NCBI RefSeq assembly: GCF_006715785.1
Contig: NZ_VFNX01000001.1
Coordinates: 4,444,001 to 4,508,000 of the forward strand
Origin: Streptomyces puniciscabiei
GTDB taxonomy: Bacteria > Actinomycetota > Actinomycetes > Streptomycetales > Streptomycetaceae
DNA length: 64,000 bases
Direction of reading: 5' to 3'
Under the pieces are notes generated by a model. That model was not told where the DNA came from and did no database searches. It saw nothing but the letters and a program-made list of their open reading frames with translations. Position 1 is the stretch's first letter. Each line of letters opens with the position of its first letter. The position numbers and the translations under genes are program-made. This document shows positions 33,683 to 43,192 of this stretch, in pieces.

Positions 33683-34804
33683 ATGCGCGAGCTGGACGAG
33701 ACGGCCGCCAGCGGCCCGATTGGGGCCCGCCTGGCCGCCTGGCGCCGCCGCCGGGAACTGACCCGGGATGACCTTGCCTCCCGCACCGGCCTGGAGCTCG
33801 AGTACCTCGCCGGGCTGGAGACGGGGCGGGAGTGGGTGGACCGCCGCGGTCGGCTGGCGGCGCTAGCCGCCGCCTTGCGGCTTGATGTCGCGGACCTGAC
33901 CGGGCAACCCTACCCGCCGCGTGGGGAGGAGCACGCGGCGGTGCGGGCGGTCGCCTTCCACCTGCGGCGCCGCATGGTCCGCCGACAACCGGATACGGCC
34001 CCCGGCGTGCTGCTGGAGGCGCTTGCGGATCGAATCCGGGCTGCCGCACGGGCCGATGCGGCGGGCGATGAGCACCATCTCGCGCTCGCATTGCCGGAGT
34101 TGATCGAGACGGCCGACCGCGCGATGGCCGCCGCTACGGGGCCTGGGCGGGACGAGGCGGTGCGGCTGCGCGTGGACGCGCATGTGCTGGCCGCCGGGCT
34201 GCTGCGACGACTGGGCTACAAGGACCTGGCGTGGATGCTGCTGCACAGGGCTCGTCCCGGCACGCGCGAGCCGCTGCCGGTGCTGGTCGAGGAGGTGCGG
34301 CTGCTGATCGACCTGGGCTTGCCGGAGTACGCGCTGGCCCGCGCCGACCGCGCCGAGGAGGCCGGCGCGGACTGGGAGCTGTCGGCGCTGGCCGCCGTCG
34401 CCCAGGCCATGGCCGGTCGCCGTCCGGAGGCCGAACGACTCCTTGCCACGGCCGCTGAACGGGCCGACGGCGCACGGGAGTCGGCCCTGGTGATCGCGTC
34501 CCGTGCCGCCGTCGCCGCCGAGGTGGGCGACTCGGCCGAGGCCGCCGACCACGTACGCGCGGCGGATCATGCCGCGCTCGACGGCGCCGACCGCTCGGGT
34601 CTGCTGGTGGTCGCCGCGGCGGCCGAGGCCCGCCAAGACCGCGCCGACGAGGCTGTCGCCCAGCTGGTCGAGGCAGACGCGACGGCACCGCTGCGGCTGC
34701 GGCTGGACCCGTTCGCTCGCGACCTGGTCGCCGCGCTCATCGGCCGCACCACCGCTCACACCACGGCGGTGCGGGATCTGGCCGAGCGGGCCGGGCTGTG
34801 GTGA
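33683..34804 (+). CDS. XRE regulator with TPR-like C-terminus (paralogue A)
   Basis: 373 residues from ATG 33683; earlier starts add a Ser/Arg stretch unlike the family. The HTH is IGARLAAWRRRRELTRDDLA and YLAGLETGREWVDRR, then LDVADLTGQPYPP. The remaining 280 residues are Ala-rich helical repeats (LRRLGYKDLAWMLLHRARPG, YALARADRAEEAGADWELS), the solenoid that in this family senses peptides or other ligands. Similar motif order to the next gene shows they are paralogues. Confidence 0.78.
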   Translation: MRELDETAASGPIGARLAAWRRRRELTRDDLASRTGLELEYLAGLETGREWVDRRGRLAALAAALRLDVADLTGQPYPPRGEEHAAVRAVAFHLRRRMVRRQPDTAPGVLLEALADRIRAAARADAAGDEHHLALALPELIETADRAMAAATGPGRDEAVRLRVDAHVLAAGLLRRLGYKDLAWMLLHRARPGTREPLPVLVEEVRLLIDLGLPEYALARADRAEEAGADWELSALAAVAQAMAGRRPEAERLLATAAERADGARESALVIASRAAVAAEVGDSAEAADHVRAADHAALDGADRSGLLVVAAAAEARQDRADEAVAQLVEADATAPLRLRLDPFARDLVAALIGRTTAHTTAVRDLAERAGLW

Positions 34805-34889
34805 TGCCGCCCGCCTGGCGGGAAAGACCCCTGGGGGCGGCGGGCTCGCCCTACTCTACGGCTGGGGCTCGGAAGTTGAGGCGAGGGCG

Positions 34890-36131
34890 ATGAACGAAGA
34901 GCAGGCCGTTAGGATCGGCGAGCGTCTGCGGTCGGCCCGCCGCCAGCGCGGGATGAGTCTGCGCAACCTCGCGGGCCTGGCCGGGGTGTCGGTCGGCTAC
35001 CTGTCGATGGTGGAGAACGGTCAGCGGCTGCTGGACCGCTCCAGCCTCATCGCCTCCTTCGCCGAGGCATTGCAGATCGCCCCGGCCGAGCTGACGGGCC
35101 AGCCCTTCGCCCCGGTGGACCCGCACACCAGCGCGGCTCACGAGGCGATCCCCGCCCTGCGGTTGACGCTGATGGGCCTGACCATGGCCACCCCACCGGA
35201 CCGCCGCCCACCGGAGGTTCCGGCGGCGGTGCTGACCGAACGGGTGGTGAAGGCCAACCGGCTCTACCACGGGGCCGAATACGGCACCCTCGCCGCTGGG
35301 CTGCCGACGCTGCTGGCCGACCTGCACGCAGCCGCCGAGGCCGCCGACGGCGCCGCCCGCCGCGCGCTGCTGAAACTGCTGGCGGACGCCTACCACCCCG
35401 CCTGCACCCTGCTGCTGAAGAACCTCGGCTACACCGACTTGGCGTTCATCGCGGTGACCCGTGCCGCCGAGGCGATCGCGGAGTTGGACGACCCGGTCTA
35501 CTCCGCCCTGTCCGGCTTCTTCCACACCCATGTGCTGATGGCGGCCGGCAGCCCCACGCAAGCCCTGGCGCAGGCCACCGCCGCCGCCAATACCCTCGAA
35601 GCGCACCTGACGAGCCTCGATGCCCATGCGCTGCTCGGTGAACTCCACCTGATCTCCGCCACCTCGTTGACCCAGGACCGGCAGCGGCCCGGAAACACCC
35701 GCGCTGAGGATGTCCGCGGCCATCTGGCGGAAGCCGCCAAGCTGGCCGACCGCACCGGCGAGACGCGGGCCTGGCACCTGAACTTCGGCCCCACCAACGT
35801 CGGCATCCACAAGGTGAGCCTGAACACCGACCTCGGTCTGCACGGAGTGGCGGTCACCGCCGGGAACGGAGTCCATCCCGAGACGCTGGCGGACGCTCCG
35901 GGACGGCAGGCCGCCTTCCACGCCGACCTGGGCCGGTCGCTGGCCCATCTGCGAGGCCGGGAGGCCCAGGCGGTCGCGGCCCTGCTGACCGCCGAGGAGA
36001 TCGCCCCGCAGCGCATCCACGCCAACGCACTGGTGCGGAACACCGTCGAGTTCCTCACCGACCGGCAGCTGCCCGCCCACGCAGCGCGGGACCTGCGGGG
36101 CCTGGCCCACCGTATCGGCTTGCCCCTCTGA
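34890..36131 (+). CDS. XRE regulator with TPR-like C-terminus (paralogue B)
   Basis: 413 residues from ATG 34890. The HTH is RIGERLRSARRQRGMSLRNLA with VGYLSMVENGQRLLDR, then IAPAELTGQPFAP, matching paralogue A. The rest is helical repeats (LLKNLGYTDLAFIAVTRAAE, SGFFHTHVLMAAGSPTQAL). It is upstream of, and on the same strand as, the biosynthetic operon, so it may be its regulator. The start, between GCGAGGG and ATG, gives a clean N-terminus. Confidence 0.82.
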   Translation: MNEEQAVRIGERLRSARRQRGMSLRNLAGLAGVSVGYLSMVENGQRLLDRSSLIASFAEALQIAPAELTGQPFAPVDPHTSAAHEAIPALRLTLMGLTMATPPDRRPPEVPAAVLTERVVKANRLYHGAEYGTLAAGLPTLLADLHAAAEAADGAARRALLKLLADAYHPACTLLLKNLGYTDLAFIAVTRAAEAIAELDDPVYSALSGFFHTHVLMAAGSPTQALAQATAAANTLEAHLTSLDAHALLGELHLISATSLTQDRQRPGNTRAEDVRGHLAEAAKLADRTGETRAWHLNFGPTNVGIHKVSLNTDLGLHGVAVTAGNGVHPETLADAPGRQAAFHADLGRSLAHLRGREAQAVAALLTAEEIAPQRIHANALVRNTVEFLTDRQLPAHAARDLRGLAHRIGLPL

Positions 36132-36398
36132 CCAGCGGCGTCTCTCTGATCCTGCTGGGCACTTAAGTCCGTACGCGGCTGGGGACGGGCGGTACGTGAC
36201 TTCTGCGCGGATGCCGTACGCGGTTGAGCACGTTGGTGTGTACACAACTCCCGCACCCGAGCCGACGTTCCCGGTCGGCCGACCCTGACCGGGGCTCGGG
36301 ATGGTGGGTTCACCGTCGTGAACACCACTGCGGGCTGGGGCACTTACCTTCGGTCACGATCCGGGCGGCTGCCGCTCGGAGAGAGGGTGAGACCCGCG

Positions 36399-36824
36399 AT
36401 GTCCAGCACTGTGATGCGCCACGACTTCCAGGTGATCTCCGAGGCCGAGTACGTCCCGCTGGCCCGCCGTGAGACGGCCAAGGTCCTTGCCGGCTGGGGC
36501 ATGTCCGAGGAGGTCGTGAGCACCGCCTGCCTGATCGTCAGCGAGCTGGTGACGAACGTGGTGCGGCACGCGGCCGTGCTCTCGCCCACGGCCGCGGTCA
36601 CCCTCGCTGTCGAGGAGCAGGCCGCGCTGGTGCTGGTGGTCGCGGATGCCCACCCGCTCAAGCCGAAGCCGCTGCCCGCCGCCCACGACCTCGGTGGCCG
36701 CGGCCTGTTCCTGGTCGACGCCCTGGTGCGGGAAGTCCACGGCAGAGCCGAGGTCCTCCTGGAGACCGCCACGGGCGGCAAGCGGATCGTCATCCGTCTT
36801 CCCCTGGCTCCCGTTGCGGCCTGA
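36399..36824 (+). CDS. RsbW-like ATP-binding protein
   Basis: 141 residues from ATG 36399, twelve bases after GAGAGGG. N box: IVSELVTNVVRHAAV. The G1 motif is VADAHP, where a typical DxxP is kept, and G2 is DLGGRGLFLVDAL. It is a GHKL ATPase of the regulator type, and members commonly stand before biosynthetic operons downstream of XRE genes. It begins 267 bp after XRE paralogue B and ends 83 bp before the radical SAM gene. Confidence 0.8.
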   Translation: MSSTVMRHDFQVISEAEYVPLARRETAKVLAGWGMSEEVVSTACLIVSELVTNVVRHAAVLSPTAAVTLAVEEQAALVLVVADAHPLKPKPLPAAHDLGGRGLFLVDALVREVHGRAEVLLETATGGKRIVIRLPLAPVAA

Positions 36825-36907
36825 TCCATCCCACGGCACCCGCATCAGGCGGCGGCTACAGCGCCGTCGACGACCTGCACCTCCCACCACGAGAAAGAGG
36901 ACAGCTG

Positions 36908-37972
36908 ATGCTCGAATCGGTCCGCCACCTTGACCAGGTGGCCCGCGAGTGGAACGTCAACCCCGAGGACGTGCTGCTGATCGCGCTGAACGCCTCCGGC
37001 GCCCGGTCCCAGCTGACCAAGCCGCGCATGCGCTTCCGGCTGCGGCTGGACTCCCGCCCCGACACCCCGCTGTTCCTGATCCTCTCGCTGGGCCGTGAGG
37101 ACTCCCCGTTCGAGCTGGACGAGTACGAGCTGCGGTTGAACGGCGAGAAGGTCGGCGAGGTCGACGGCATCGAGGACGACGACGCGGTGCTGGGCTACTG
37201 GCGCAACGGCACGAAGATGCTCACCCTCAACTCCAACGCCCGCAGCCAGTGCACCGGTTGCGTTTTCTGCCCCAACACCCTCGAAGACGCCTCCGACCCG
37301 AAGATCAAGGCCCTGGACCTGCCCGGCTACCTCGGCGCTCTCGCGGCGAACTCCGGCATGGAGGACCTGTCGGCGGTGGAGACGGTGACGGTCTGCACCA
37401 GCTGTTTCCTCTACGAGCACCTCGCGCTGGACCATCTCGCCGAGGTCCGCGCGGCGATGGGCCAGAACGGCTGCACCGGCACCCTGCACTTCCTGTCCTC
37501 GGTGCTGAGCAGCGATGAGGGCATGGATGCCGCCGCCGGTCTGGGCCCGTTCCACCTGACGCTGACCGCCGAGTGCTTCACCGAGCGGCGGCAGATCCTC
37601 AAGGAGTCCAAGGCCAAGCTCACCCCTGCCGAGATGACCGCCGCTCTGGGACGGGCGAAGCAGCGGGGCATCACCACCGACTTCACCTACATCGTCGGCC
37701 TGGACCCGATCGAGGACGCGATCGAGCACCTGAAGGGCTTCGTGCCGGTCACCACCGCCTTCCCCCGGTTCCAGACCTACCAGGCCCACAACGCGTTCAT
37801 GGACGTCTACCGCACGCCGGGCTCGGACACGATCGAATGGCACCTGACCATGCGCCGGCATCTGGAGGAGCTCTTCGCGCCGACGGGCTTGCGTCCGCAG
37901 TGGTGGCAGAACTACCGCAGTCCGTGGTGCTTCACCTTCGCCGGGGAGGAACTGACGGGGGCGAAGATCTGA
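36908..37972 (+). CDS. Radical SAM protein with CxxCxxC cluster motif
   Basis: 354 residues, first enzyme of the operon. An unusual 110-residue N-terminal domain precedes SQCTGCVFCPNT, a CxxCxxC motif where the canonical radical SAM spacing is CxxxCxxC. Later parts fit a partial TIM barrel: HLTLTAECFTERRQILKES, then GITTDFTYIVGLDPIEDA. It probably binds a 4Fe-4S cluster and SAM. It has no SPASM cysteines, though CTSC follows at about residue 160. Stop and next start share a base (TGATG). The reaction is unknown. Confidence 0.72.
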   Translation: MLESVRHLDQVAREWNVNPEDVLLIALNASGARSQLTKPRMRFRLRLDSRPDTPLFLILSLGREDSPFELDEYELRLNGEKVGEVDGIEDDDAVLGYWRNGTKMLTLNSNARSQCTGCVFCPNTLEDASDPKIKALDLPGYLGALAANSGMEDLSAVETVTVCTSCFLYEHLALDHLAEVRAAMGQNGCTGTLHFLSSVLSSDEGMDAAAGLGPFHLTLTAECFTERRQILKESKAKLTPAEMTAALGRAKQRGITTDFTYIVGLDPIEDAIEHLKGFVPVTTAFPRFQTYQAHNAFMDVYRTPGSDTIEWHLTMRRHLEELFAPTGLRPQWWQNYRSPWCFTFAGEELTGAKI

Positions 37973-39165
37973 TGACGCCCCTCACGGTTCGCGCACCCGC
38001 CCAAGCCGGGGTGGCCACGAAGACCGTGGTCCGCGCCGTCCGCGCCTGGCAGCTGCCCCCGCAGCCCGCCGGGCTGCCGTCCGACCTGCCCGAGCCGGTT
38101 GCCGCCGCGGCAGGTGAGCCACCGGCGGGCCCGGCCTGGGCCGAGCACCGCACCCGGTTCGCCATCGAGCTGGTCGGCGACGGAGTCTCCGGCTGGCATG
38201 CCCCGGTCGCCGAGACGGTCGCGCAGATCATCGCCGACGATCTGGCCGCTGGGCTGATCGGGCACGATGCCGCCGCACCCCGCCGCCTGGCCTACCGCAA
38301 GAAGACCGGGCGGCACCGCAACGGCGCACACGCCCGGCAGGCCGCCTCCGCGGTCGAACTGGCCTGCTGGGACCTGGCCTCTCGTGCCACCGGGCTGAGC
38401 GTGACCGGTCTGCTGGGCGGCACCGTCCGGCCCAAGGTCCCCGCCTACGCCTCGGCACTGGGCCTCGACCCGTCCCACGCCTCGGCCCCGGAGGCGGCGG
38501 CCTGGATCACCGCGGCGGGATTCTGGGGGCAGAAGTGGCCGCTGCCCAAACCGCTGATCCTGGCCGGACCGAGGGCGGTCGCGCAGACGCTCGGGCGGTT
38601 ACGGGAAGCGGCGGGCGAGGGCCGGTTCATGATCGACGCCCTGGGCCGGTGCCGTCTGGACGAGGCGATGCAGCTGCTGCCCGTCCTGGCCGATCTGCAG
38701 GTCACCTTCGCCGAGGAACTCCTGCCGCCCGGCTCCTTCGGCTGGCACCGGCTGCGGGCGGCCGGAACCGGAGTTCCCCTGGCAGCGGGCGAACACGCCG
38801 TCGACGAGTTGGAGCAGACCCGGCTGCTGACCGGCGAGGCGGTGGATGTCTGGCAGGTCGATCCGGGCTGGTCGGGCGGGCTGGCCCGCTCGCTGCACAC
38901 CACCGAGCTCGCCGCGGACCTGGGCATGGCGACCTTCCCGCACGGCGACCGGCTGCCCGCCGCCCTCGCCCTGGCCGGAGCCTGCTGCCGCGACAAGATC
39001 CCAGCTATCGAGTGGCACCTGACCCTGGAGCCGCTGCGGCAGCAGATCTACCTCACCCCCGTCCACGTCGAGGAGGGGATGCTGCCCGTCCGCACCGTCC
39101 CGGGCCTTGCCGAGGCCCCCACGCTGCCTGAGAAAGCGGCAGTGCTGGAGGTGACGGGCTCGTGA
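37972..39165 (+). CDS. Enolase-superfamily enzyme (mandelate racemase/muconate cycloisomerase type)
   Basis: 397 residues. Metal ligands are expected at Asp in RFMIDALGR (about 225), Glu in FAEELLPPG (about 250) and Glu in AAGEHAVDE (about 270). FPHGDR supplies the likely His base. GFWGQKWPLPKP resembles the QKW strand of acid-sugar dehydratases such as rhamnonate dehydratase. It is predicted to act on a carboxylate by alpha-proton removal (dehydration or epimerisation). It is fused by overlaps to the radical SAM gene and the HAD gene. Confidence 0.8.
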   Translation: MTPLTVRAPAQAGVATKTVVRAVRAWQLPPQPAGLPSDLPEPVAAAAGEPPAGPAWAEHRTRFAIELVGDGVSGWHAPVAETVAQIIADDLAAGLIGHDAAAPRRLAYRKKTGRHRNGAHARQAASAVELACWDLASRATGLSVTGLLGGTVRPKVPAYASALGLDPSHASAPEAAAWITAAGFWGQKWPLPKPLILAGPRAVAQTLGRLREAAGEGRFMIDALGRCRLDEAMQLLPVLADLQVTFAEELLPPGSFGWHRLRAAGTGVPLAAGEHAVDELEQTRLLTGEAVDVWQVDPGWSGGLARSLHTTELAADLGMATFPHGDRLPAALALAGACCRDKIPAIEWHLTLEPLRQQIYLTPVHVEEGMLPVRTVPGLAEAPTLPEKAAVLEVTGS

Positions 39166-39890
39166 CCGCCCAGCAGCGGTTGCGCCGCACCCTCTGGGAG
39201 GGGGTACGTGGCATCTGCTTCGACCTGGGCGGCACTCTGGTACGTCCCGAGGCCGAGCCGACCACCGGGCAGGTCGCCCAGTTGCTGGGCATCTCGCTGG
39301 AAGAGGCCCGCGCGGTGATGGAACAGGGAGCGAAACGCCGCCGGATCACTCCCGAGGACCTCGCCCGCGACCTGGCGGCAGCCTTCCGCCATCCTGCCCT
39401 GGTCGGCCCGCTCACCCACGTGCTGGAGCGGGCCCGGCAACGGGCCGCCGAGCCGGAGCTGTTCCCGGATGCCCAAGCGGCACTGAACTTGCTGCGCGAG
39501 CGGGGCTTCGCACTGTTCGCCCTGACCAACAGCCTCGGATCCTCCATCCCGGTCGAGCCGCCGCAGGCATTCAGGAACTTGCTGGATCGGGTGATCTATT
39601 CGGCCGAGACCGGCGCGGTCAAGCCCGAACGCGAAGCCTTCGCGGCCGTCGAACACGCCTCCGGGCTCGGCCCGGACCGTCTCCTGCACGTCGGGGACTC
39701 GCCCCGGGCGGATGTCGCCGGAGCCGCTGCGGCCGGCTGGCACACCGCCTGGCTGGACCGCCGCTTGGCCGGCGGCCCGCTGATGACATCCGCCCGCACC
39801 GTTCGCCTCCACACACTCACCACCCTTCCCCTGCTGCTGCCCGCCGGGCCCGCACCGGCCCCGGCGACGACCTCGGAGGCTTCCCGCTGA
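39162..39890 (+). CDS. HAD-superfamily phosphatase
   Basis: 242 residues from GTG 39162, overlapping the enolase stop (GTGA). Motif I is CFDLGGTLV, with Gly instead of the second Asp. Motif II is ALTNSLGS, Lys in GAVKPEREAF, and motif IV HVGDSPRADVAGA. It is probably a phosphosugar or small phosphate-ester phosphatase of the operon's pathway. The Ala/Pro-rich tail is disordered. Confidence 0.8.
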   Translation: MTAQQRLRRTLWEGVRGICFDLGGTLVRPEAEPTTGQVAQLLGISLEEARAVMEQGAKRRRITPEDLARDLAAAFRHPALVGPLTHVLERARQRAAEPELFPDAQAALNLLRERGFALFALTNSLGSSIPVEPPQAFRNLLDRVIYSAETGAVKPEREAFAAVEHASGLGPDRLLHVGDSPRADVAGAAAAGWHTAWLDRRLAGGPLMTSARTVRLHTLTTLPLLLPAGPAPAPATTSEASR

Positions 39891-41053
39891 TGGACCCGAC
39901 CGGCAAGCACTGCCCGAAGGCGCCAGCCCACGATCCGCTCGTCAGCTCGGTGCCTCTGTTCGACCCCGCGCAGTTGCCGCTGCGTGACTGGTGCGCCGGC
40001 AGCCGCGAGGACGCGGTGACCGGCCTGGTCGCCTTCCCCGACTTCCACAGCCACATCCCCCGCGCGCTGGCGTCCGCCCTGACCAGCGGGGGATTGGTGG
40101 GGCTGGCGATCGGCGACGTCGACGGGCTCAAGGGCCACGTCGAGCAGGCCAACGCCACCGACCCCGGCTGCTACGGACACCTGGCCGGGAACAAGGTGAT
40201 GGCCCGCCTCGGCGCCGTCACCCGCACCTGGTTCCACACCCAGCCCTGGAATGCGGGATGCGCGGCCACCTTCGGCGGGGACGAGGTCATCATCGCCGCA
40301 GCCCTGGACGACGCGAACGGCTTCCACCGGGCCGTGACTCAACTGCGGGACCGGCTCGCCGACGAGTTGCCGGTACGCGTCTCCTTCGCGCTGGCCTTCG
40401 CCTCTGCCGAGCACCTCCCGGCCGACCGCGGCGCCGGCGGCTGGAAGCACCACTTCACCGACCAGCTGTTGGCCGCGGTGGACCGCTGCCTGTTCACGCA
40501 CAAGGCCACCCGCCGTGCCACCGGCGGTGAAGGCGGCATCATCGCCATCACCCAGCCCCCGCTGGCCGCCCACACCACCACGGCCCAGGACCACCGCACT
40601 CTGCTGCCGCTGCCCACCGGTGGCGAGACGCTGCACGTGCTCGCCTGCCCGGCCGGCACCGGAACACGCGGCATGCTGCTTCTGCCCTGCGCCGGACCGG
40701 CCGGGCTGCGCGGCAAACGGCTGCGGGTGACCTTCACCGACGGCACGGCCCGCACCGCCGTCGCCGTCTCCCTGCACGGTCAGGCCGCCGTCCCCCACGA
40801 AACCGCCGCGACCGACACGATCGAGGGACCAGGTATCCCGCTCACTCTCCAGCCCGTCCGCGAGAAGTCCGCCCGCGGCGTCCCCGACGACCTGGCCGCC
40901 GCCCTGGAGAAGGCCCAACTGGACTGGTCGGTACTGCCTGCCCACGAGCAGGCCCAGATGCTCCACCTGATCATCGAATCCGCCAGTGCCGACATCCGCA
41001 CTGCCCGCATTACCGCCGTCATCGACGCCGTCGCCACCCGCACCCGGAGCTGA
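39890..41053 (+). CDS. GGDEF-domain protein
   Basis: 387 residues. EDAVTGLVAFPDFHSHIP is the D-x-LTGLxxxxxF opening of GGDEF domains; IGDVDGLKGHVEQAN has the metal Asp and a D-x-LKxxN-like segment; FGGDEVII is the catalytic GGDEF loop as GGDEV. The C-terminal 170 residues are unrecognised (GKRLRVTFTDGTARTAV is beta-rich). No membrane or sensor domain is present. Diguanylate cyclases sit alone as a rule, so a GGDEF protein inside a metabolic operon may be a local signal enzyme or a repurposed nucleotidyl cyclase. Start overlaps the HAD stop (TGATG). Confidence 0.72.
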   Translation: MDPTGKHCPKAPAHDPLVSSVPLFDPAQLPLRDWCAGSREDAVTGLVAFPDFHSHIPRALASALTSGGLVGLAIGDVDGLKGHVEQANATDPGCYGHLAGNKVMARLGAVTRTWFHTQPWNAGCAATFGGDEVIIAAALDDANGFHRAVTQLRDRLADELPVRVSFALAFASAEHLPADRGAGGWKHHFTDQLLAAVDRCLFTHKATRRATGGEGGIIAITQPPLAAHTTTAQDHRTLLPLPTGGETLHVLACPAGTGTRGMLLLPCAGPAGLRGKRLRVTFTDGTARTAVAVSLHGQAAVPHETAATDTIEGPGIPLTLQPVREKSARGVPDDLAAALEKAQLDWSVLPAHEQAQMLHLIIESASADIRTARITAVIDAVATRTRS

Positions 41054-41056
41054 CCC

Positions 41057-43192
41057 ATGGCCCTGACCACCGAACGCGTCGCCGACCCGGCCCCGCCCGG
41101 CTTCCCCGACTGGAGCTACGCGGCACGGCAGGCTGCCGAGGCCGTGCCCGACCAGGCCATCGACGCCTTCTGGCGGGCGTTGAACCACCTGTCCGCCGCC
41201 CAGCTCTACCTCACGGACAACGCCCGCCTCGCCCGCCCGCTCCGGCCCGCGGACGTCAAGGAGACTCCCCGCGGGCACTGGGGAGTCTGCCCGCCGGTCA
41301 ACTACATGCTCGCCCACCTCGGGCCGCTGACCGCCTGGCGGCCCGCCGGGTCCGAACTGCTGGTGCTGCACGGCGCCGGGCACGCCGGGCCCTCGGCGCT
41401 CGCCCATGCCTACCTGGGCGGCAGCCTGCACCTGACCGGGAACGGGCCGGGCTGCTCGATGCCCGAACTGCGTGCCCTGATCACCGGCTTCCCGCACGCG
41501 GAGCGGTTCGGCGGGGAGATCACCCCGCTCATTCCCGGTGTCCGGCACACCGGCGGACAGCTCGGCCCCGCCCTCGCCATCGCCCAGGGCATGGTGCTGG
41601 ACGCCCCGCACCGTCTGGTCGTCCCGCTGATCGGGGACGGCGAGCTGGAGACCGGGGCGACTGCGGCGGCTTGGCTCGCCCGCCGAGCCCTGCACGGAGA
41701 GCACGGGGCGGTGCTGCCGGTGGTGCTGGCCAACGGGCTGAAGATGGGCGGCCCCTCCCTGCTGGCCGGCATGAACCAGGACGAGGTACGCGCGTATTTC
41801 ACCGGCCTCGGCTACGAGCCGCTGATCCACGACGGCGCCGACCTGCCCGGCTTCCGCCAGGTGCTGGCCGACGCCCTCACCCGGCTGAGGCCGCTCGGCG
41901 AGCCCGCCCGGCAGCCGGTGATCGTGCTGACCCTGCCCAAGGGCCACACCGGGCCAGAACGGGTGGCCGACCGGCAGATCGCGGGCACCCCGGCCGTCCA
42001 CAAGACCCCACTGAAAAGCCCCCGCCACAACGACGCGGAGTTCGCCGCGCTGGCGGCCTGGCTCGCCTCCTACCGGCCCGCCGAGCTGTTCACCACCCAA
42101 GGACGACCGACCGACCTGGTGCGCCAGGCCCTGCCCGGTCCCACCACCGAACCGGGGACAGCACGGCCGTCGGCCCCGCTCGCCTCCCGGCGGCTCCAGT
42201 CCTGGCCCGACGTGTCCGCGGTCGTCCGCGAACGCGCGGCCAGCGGGGCGTTTCGCCTGTTCAGCCCGGACGAGATCGCCTCCAACCGGCTGGCGGTGAC
42301 GACGGACGATGCGCTGCCGCCCTGGGCGACCGAGATCCTGAACGAGGAGATCTGCCACGGCTGGCTGCAGGGCTACACCGAGACCGGCCGGGACGCGCTG
42401 CTGGCCACCTACGAAGCCTTCGCCCCGGTCAACACCAGCCTGCTCATCCAGCACCTCAAGCACCGGCGCCTGCGCTACCTCACCGGCCAGGGCGGACTGC
42501 CCTCGGTCAACTACCTGATCACCTCGCTGGGCTGGCGCAACACCTACACCCACCAAAATCCCGGCCTCGTCTCCTCAATGCTGGAGACCGAGGACGGATT
42601 CGTGCACGTCTACACCCCGGCGGACGCTACGCGGGCCGCCGCCGTCCTCGCGGCGATGCTGGCCGGGCACGACCGCGTCAACTTCCTGATCACCGACAAG
42701 CACCCCGGCCCCGCCTTCCCGCCAGACCCGTTCCGCGACGAGCTCACCGACGGCGCCGCCATCTGGCCCCACCTGAGCCACCACGGCCGCCCGCACCTCG
42801 TCCTCGCCTCGGCCGGGGACATCCCGGCCCGCGAGCTGTCCGTCGCCGCCACGCGGCTGCGCCGGTCGCATCCCGAGATCAAGATCCGCTATCTGCATGT
42901 CAACGATCTCGCGGTCCTCGGTCCGGCCCCGAACTGGCCCTACGCTCTGGATGAGAGGACCTTCACCCGTCTGTTCGGCACCGACACCCCCGTTCTGATG
43001 GCCGTTTCCACCCACCCCGCTCCCGTCCGCGCGCTGCTGGCCGCCCGCGGCGAGACCAGCCGGTTCCACGTCGTTGGCTACCGGGAGCCCAGCCGCCCCA
43101 CCACCCCCGAGGGCTTGCTGGAGTACTGCGGCCTCTCGGCAGCCGCCCTCTCCGCCCAAGCCGCCCTCATGATCAAGGAGCACAGCGGATGA
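41057..43192 (+). CDS. Phosphoketolase-family protein, divergent
   Basis: 711 residues, shorter than the usual 780-830. Motifs: HGAGHAGPSALAHAYLGGS, IGDGELETGATAAAW (thiamine diphosphate site), LKMGGPSLLAG, PKGHTGPERV and YLTGQGGLPSVNYL. Phosphoketolases split xylulose 5-phosphate or fructose 6-phosphate into acetyl phosphate and a smaller sugar phosphate. The context suggests a specialised substrate. The gene follows the GGDEF gene by three bases and its stop overlaps the next start (ATGA). Confidence 0.85.
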   Translation: MALTTERVADPAPPGFPDWSYAARQAAEAVPDQAIDAFWRALNHLSAAQLYLTDNARLARPLRPADVKETPRGHWGVCPPVNYMLAHLGPLTAWRPAGSELLVLHGAGHAGPSALAHAYLGGSLHLTGNGPGCSMPELRALITGFPHAERFGGEITPLIPGVRHTGGQLGPALAIAQGMVLDAPHRLVVPLIGDGELETGATAAAWLARRALHGEHGAVLPVVLANGLKMGGPSLLAGMNQDEVRAYFTGLGYEPLIHDGADLPGFRQVLADALTRLRPLGEPARQPVIVLTLPKGHTGPERVADRQIAGTPAVHKTPLKSPRHNDAEFAALAAWLASYRPAELFTTQGRPTDLVRQALPGPTTEPGTARPSAPLASRRLQSWPDVSAVVRERAASGAFRLFSPDEIASNRLAVTTDDALPPWATEILNEEICHGWLQGYTETGRDALLATYEAFAPVNTSLLIQHLKHRRLRYLTGQGGLPSVNYLITSLGWRNTYTHQNPGLVSSMLETEDGFVHVYTPADATRAAAVLAAMLAGHDRVNFLITDKHPGPAFPPDPFRDELTDGAAIWPHLSHHGRPHLVLASAGDIPARELSVAATRLRRSHPEIKIRYLHVNDLAVLGPAPNWPYALDERTFTRLFGTDTPVLMAVSTHPAPVRALLAARGETSRFHVVGYREPSRPTTPEGLLEYCGLSAAALSAQAALMIKEHSG

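Noticed and set aside
39596..42556. 986-residue minus-strand open frame
   Set aside because: Antisense to four overlapping operon genes with strong family motifs; composition is typical of the shadow frame in GC-rich DNA.
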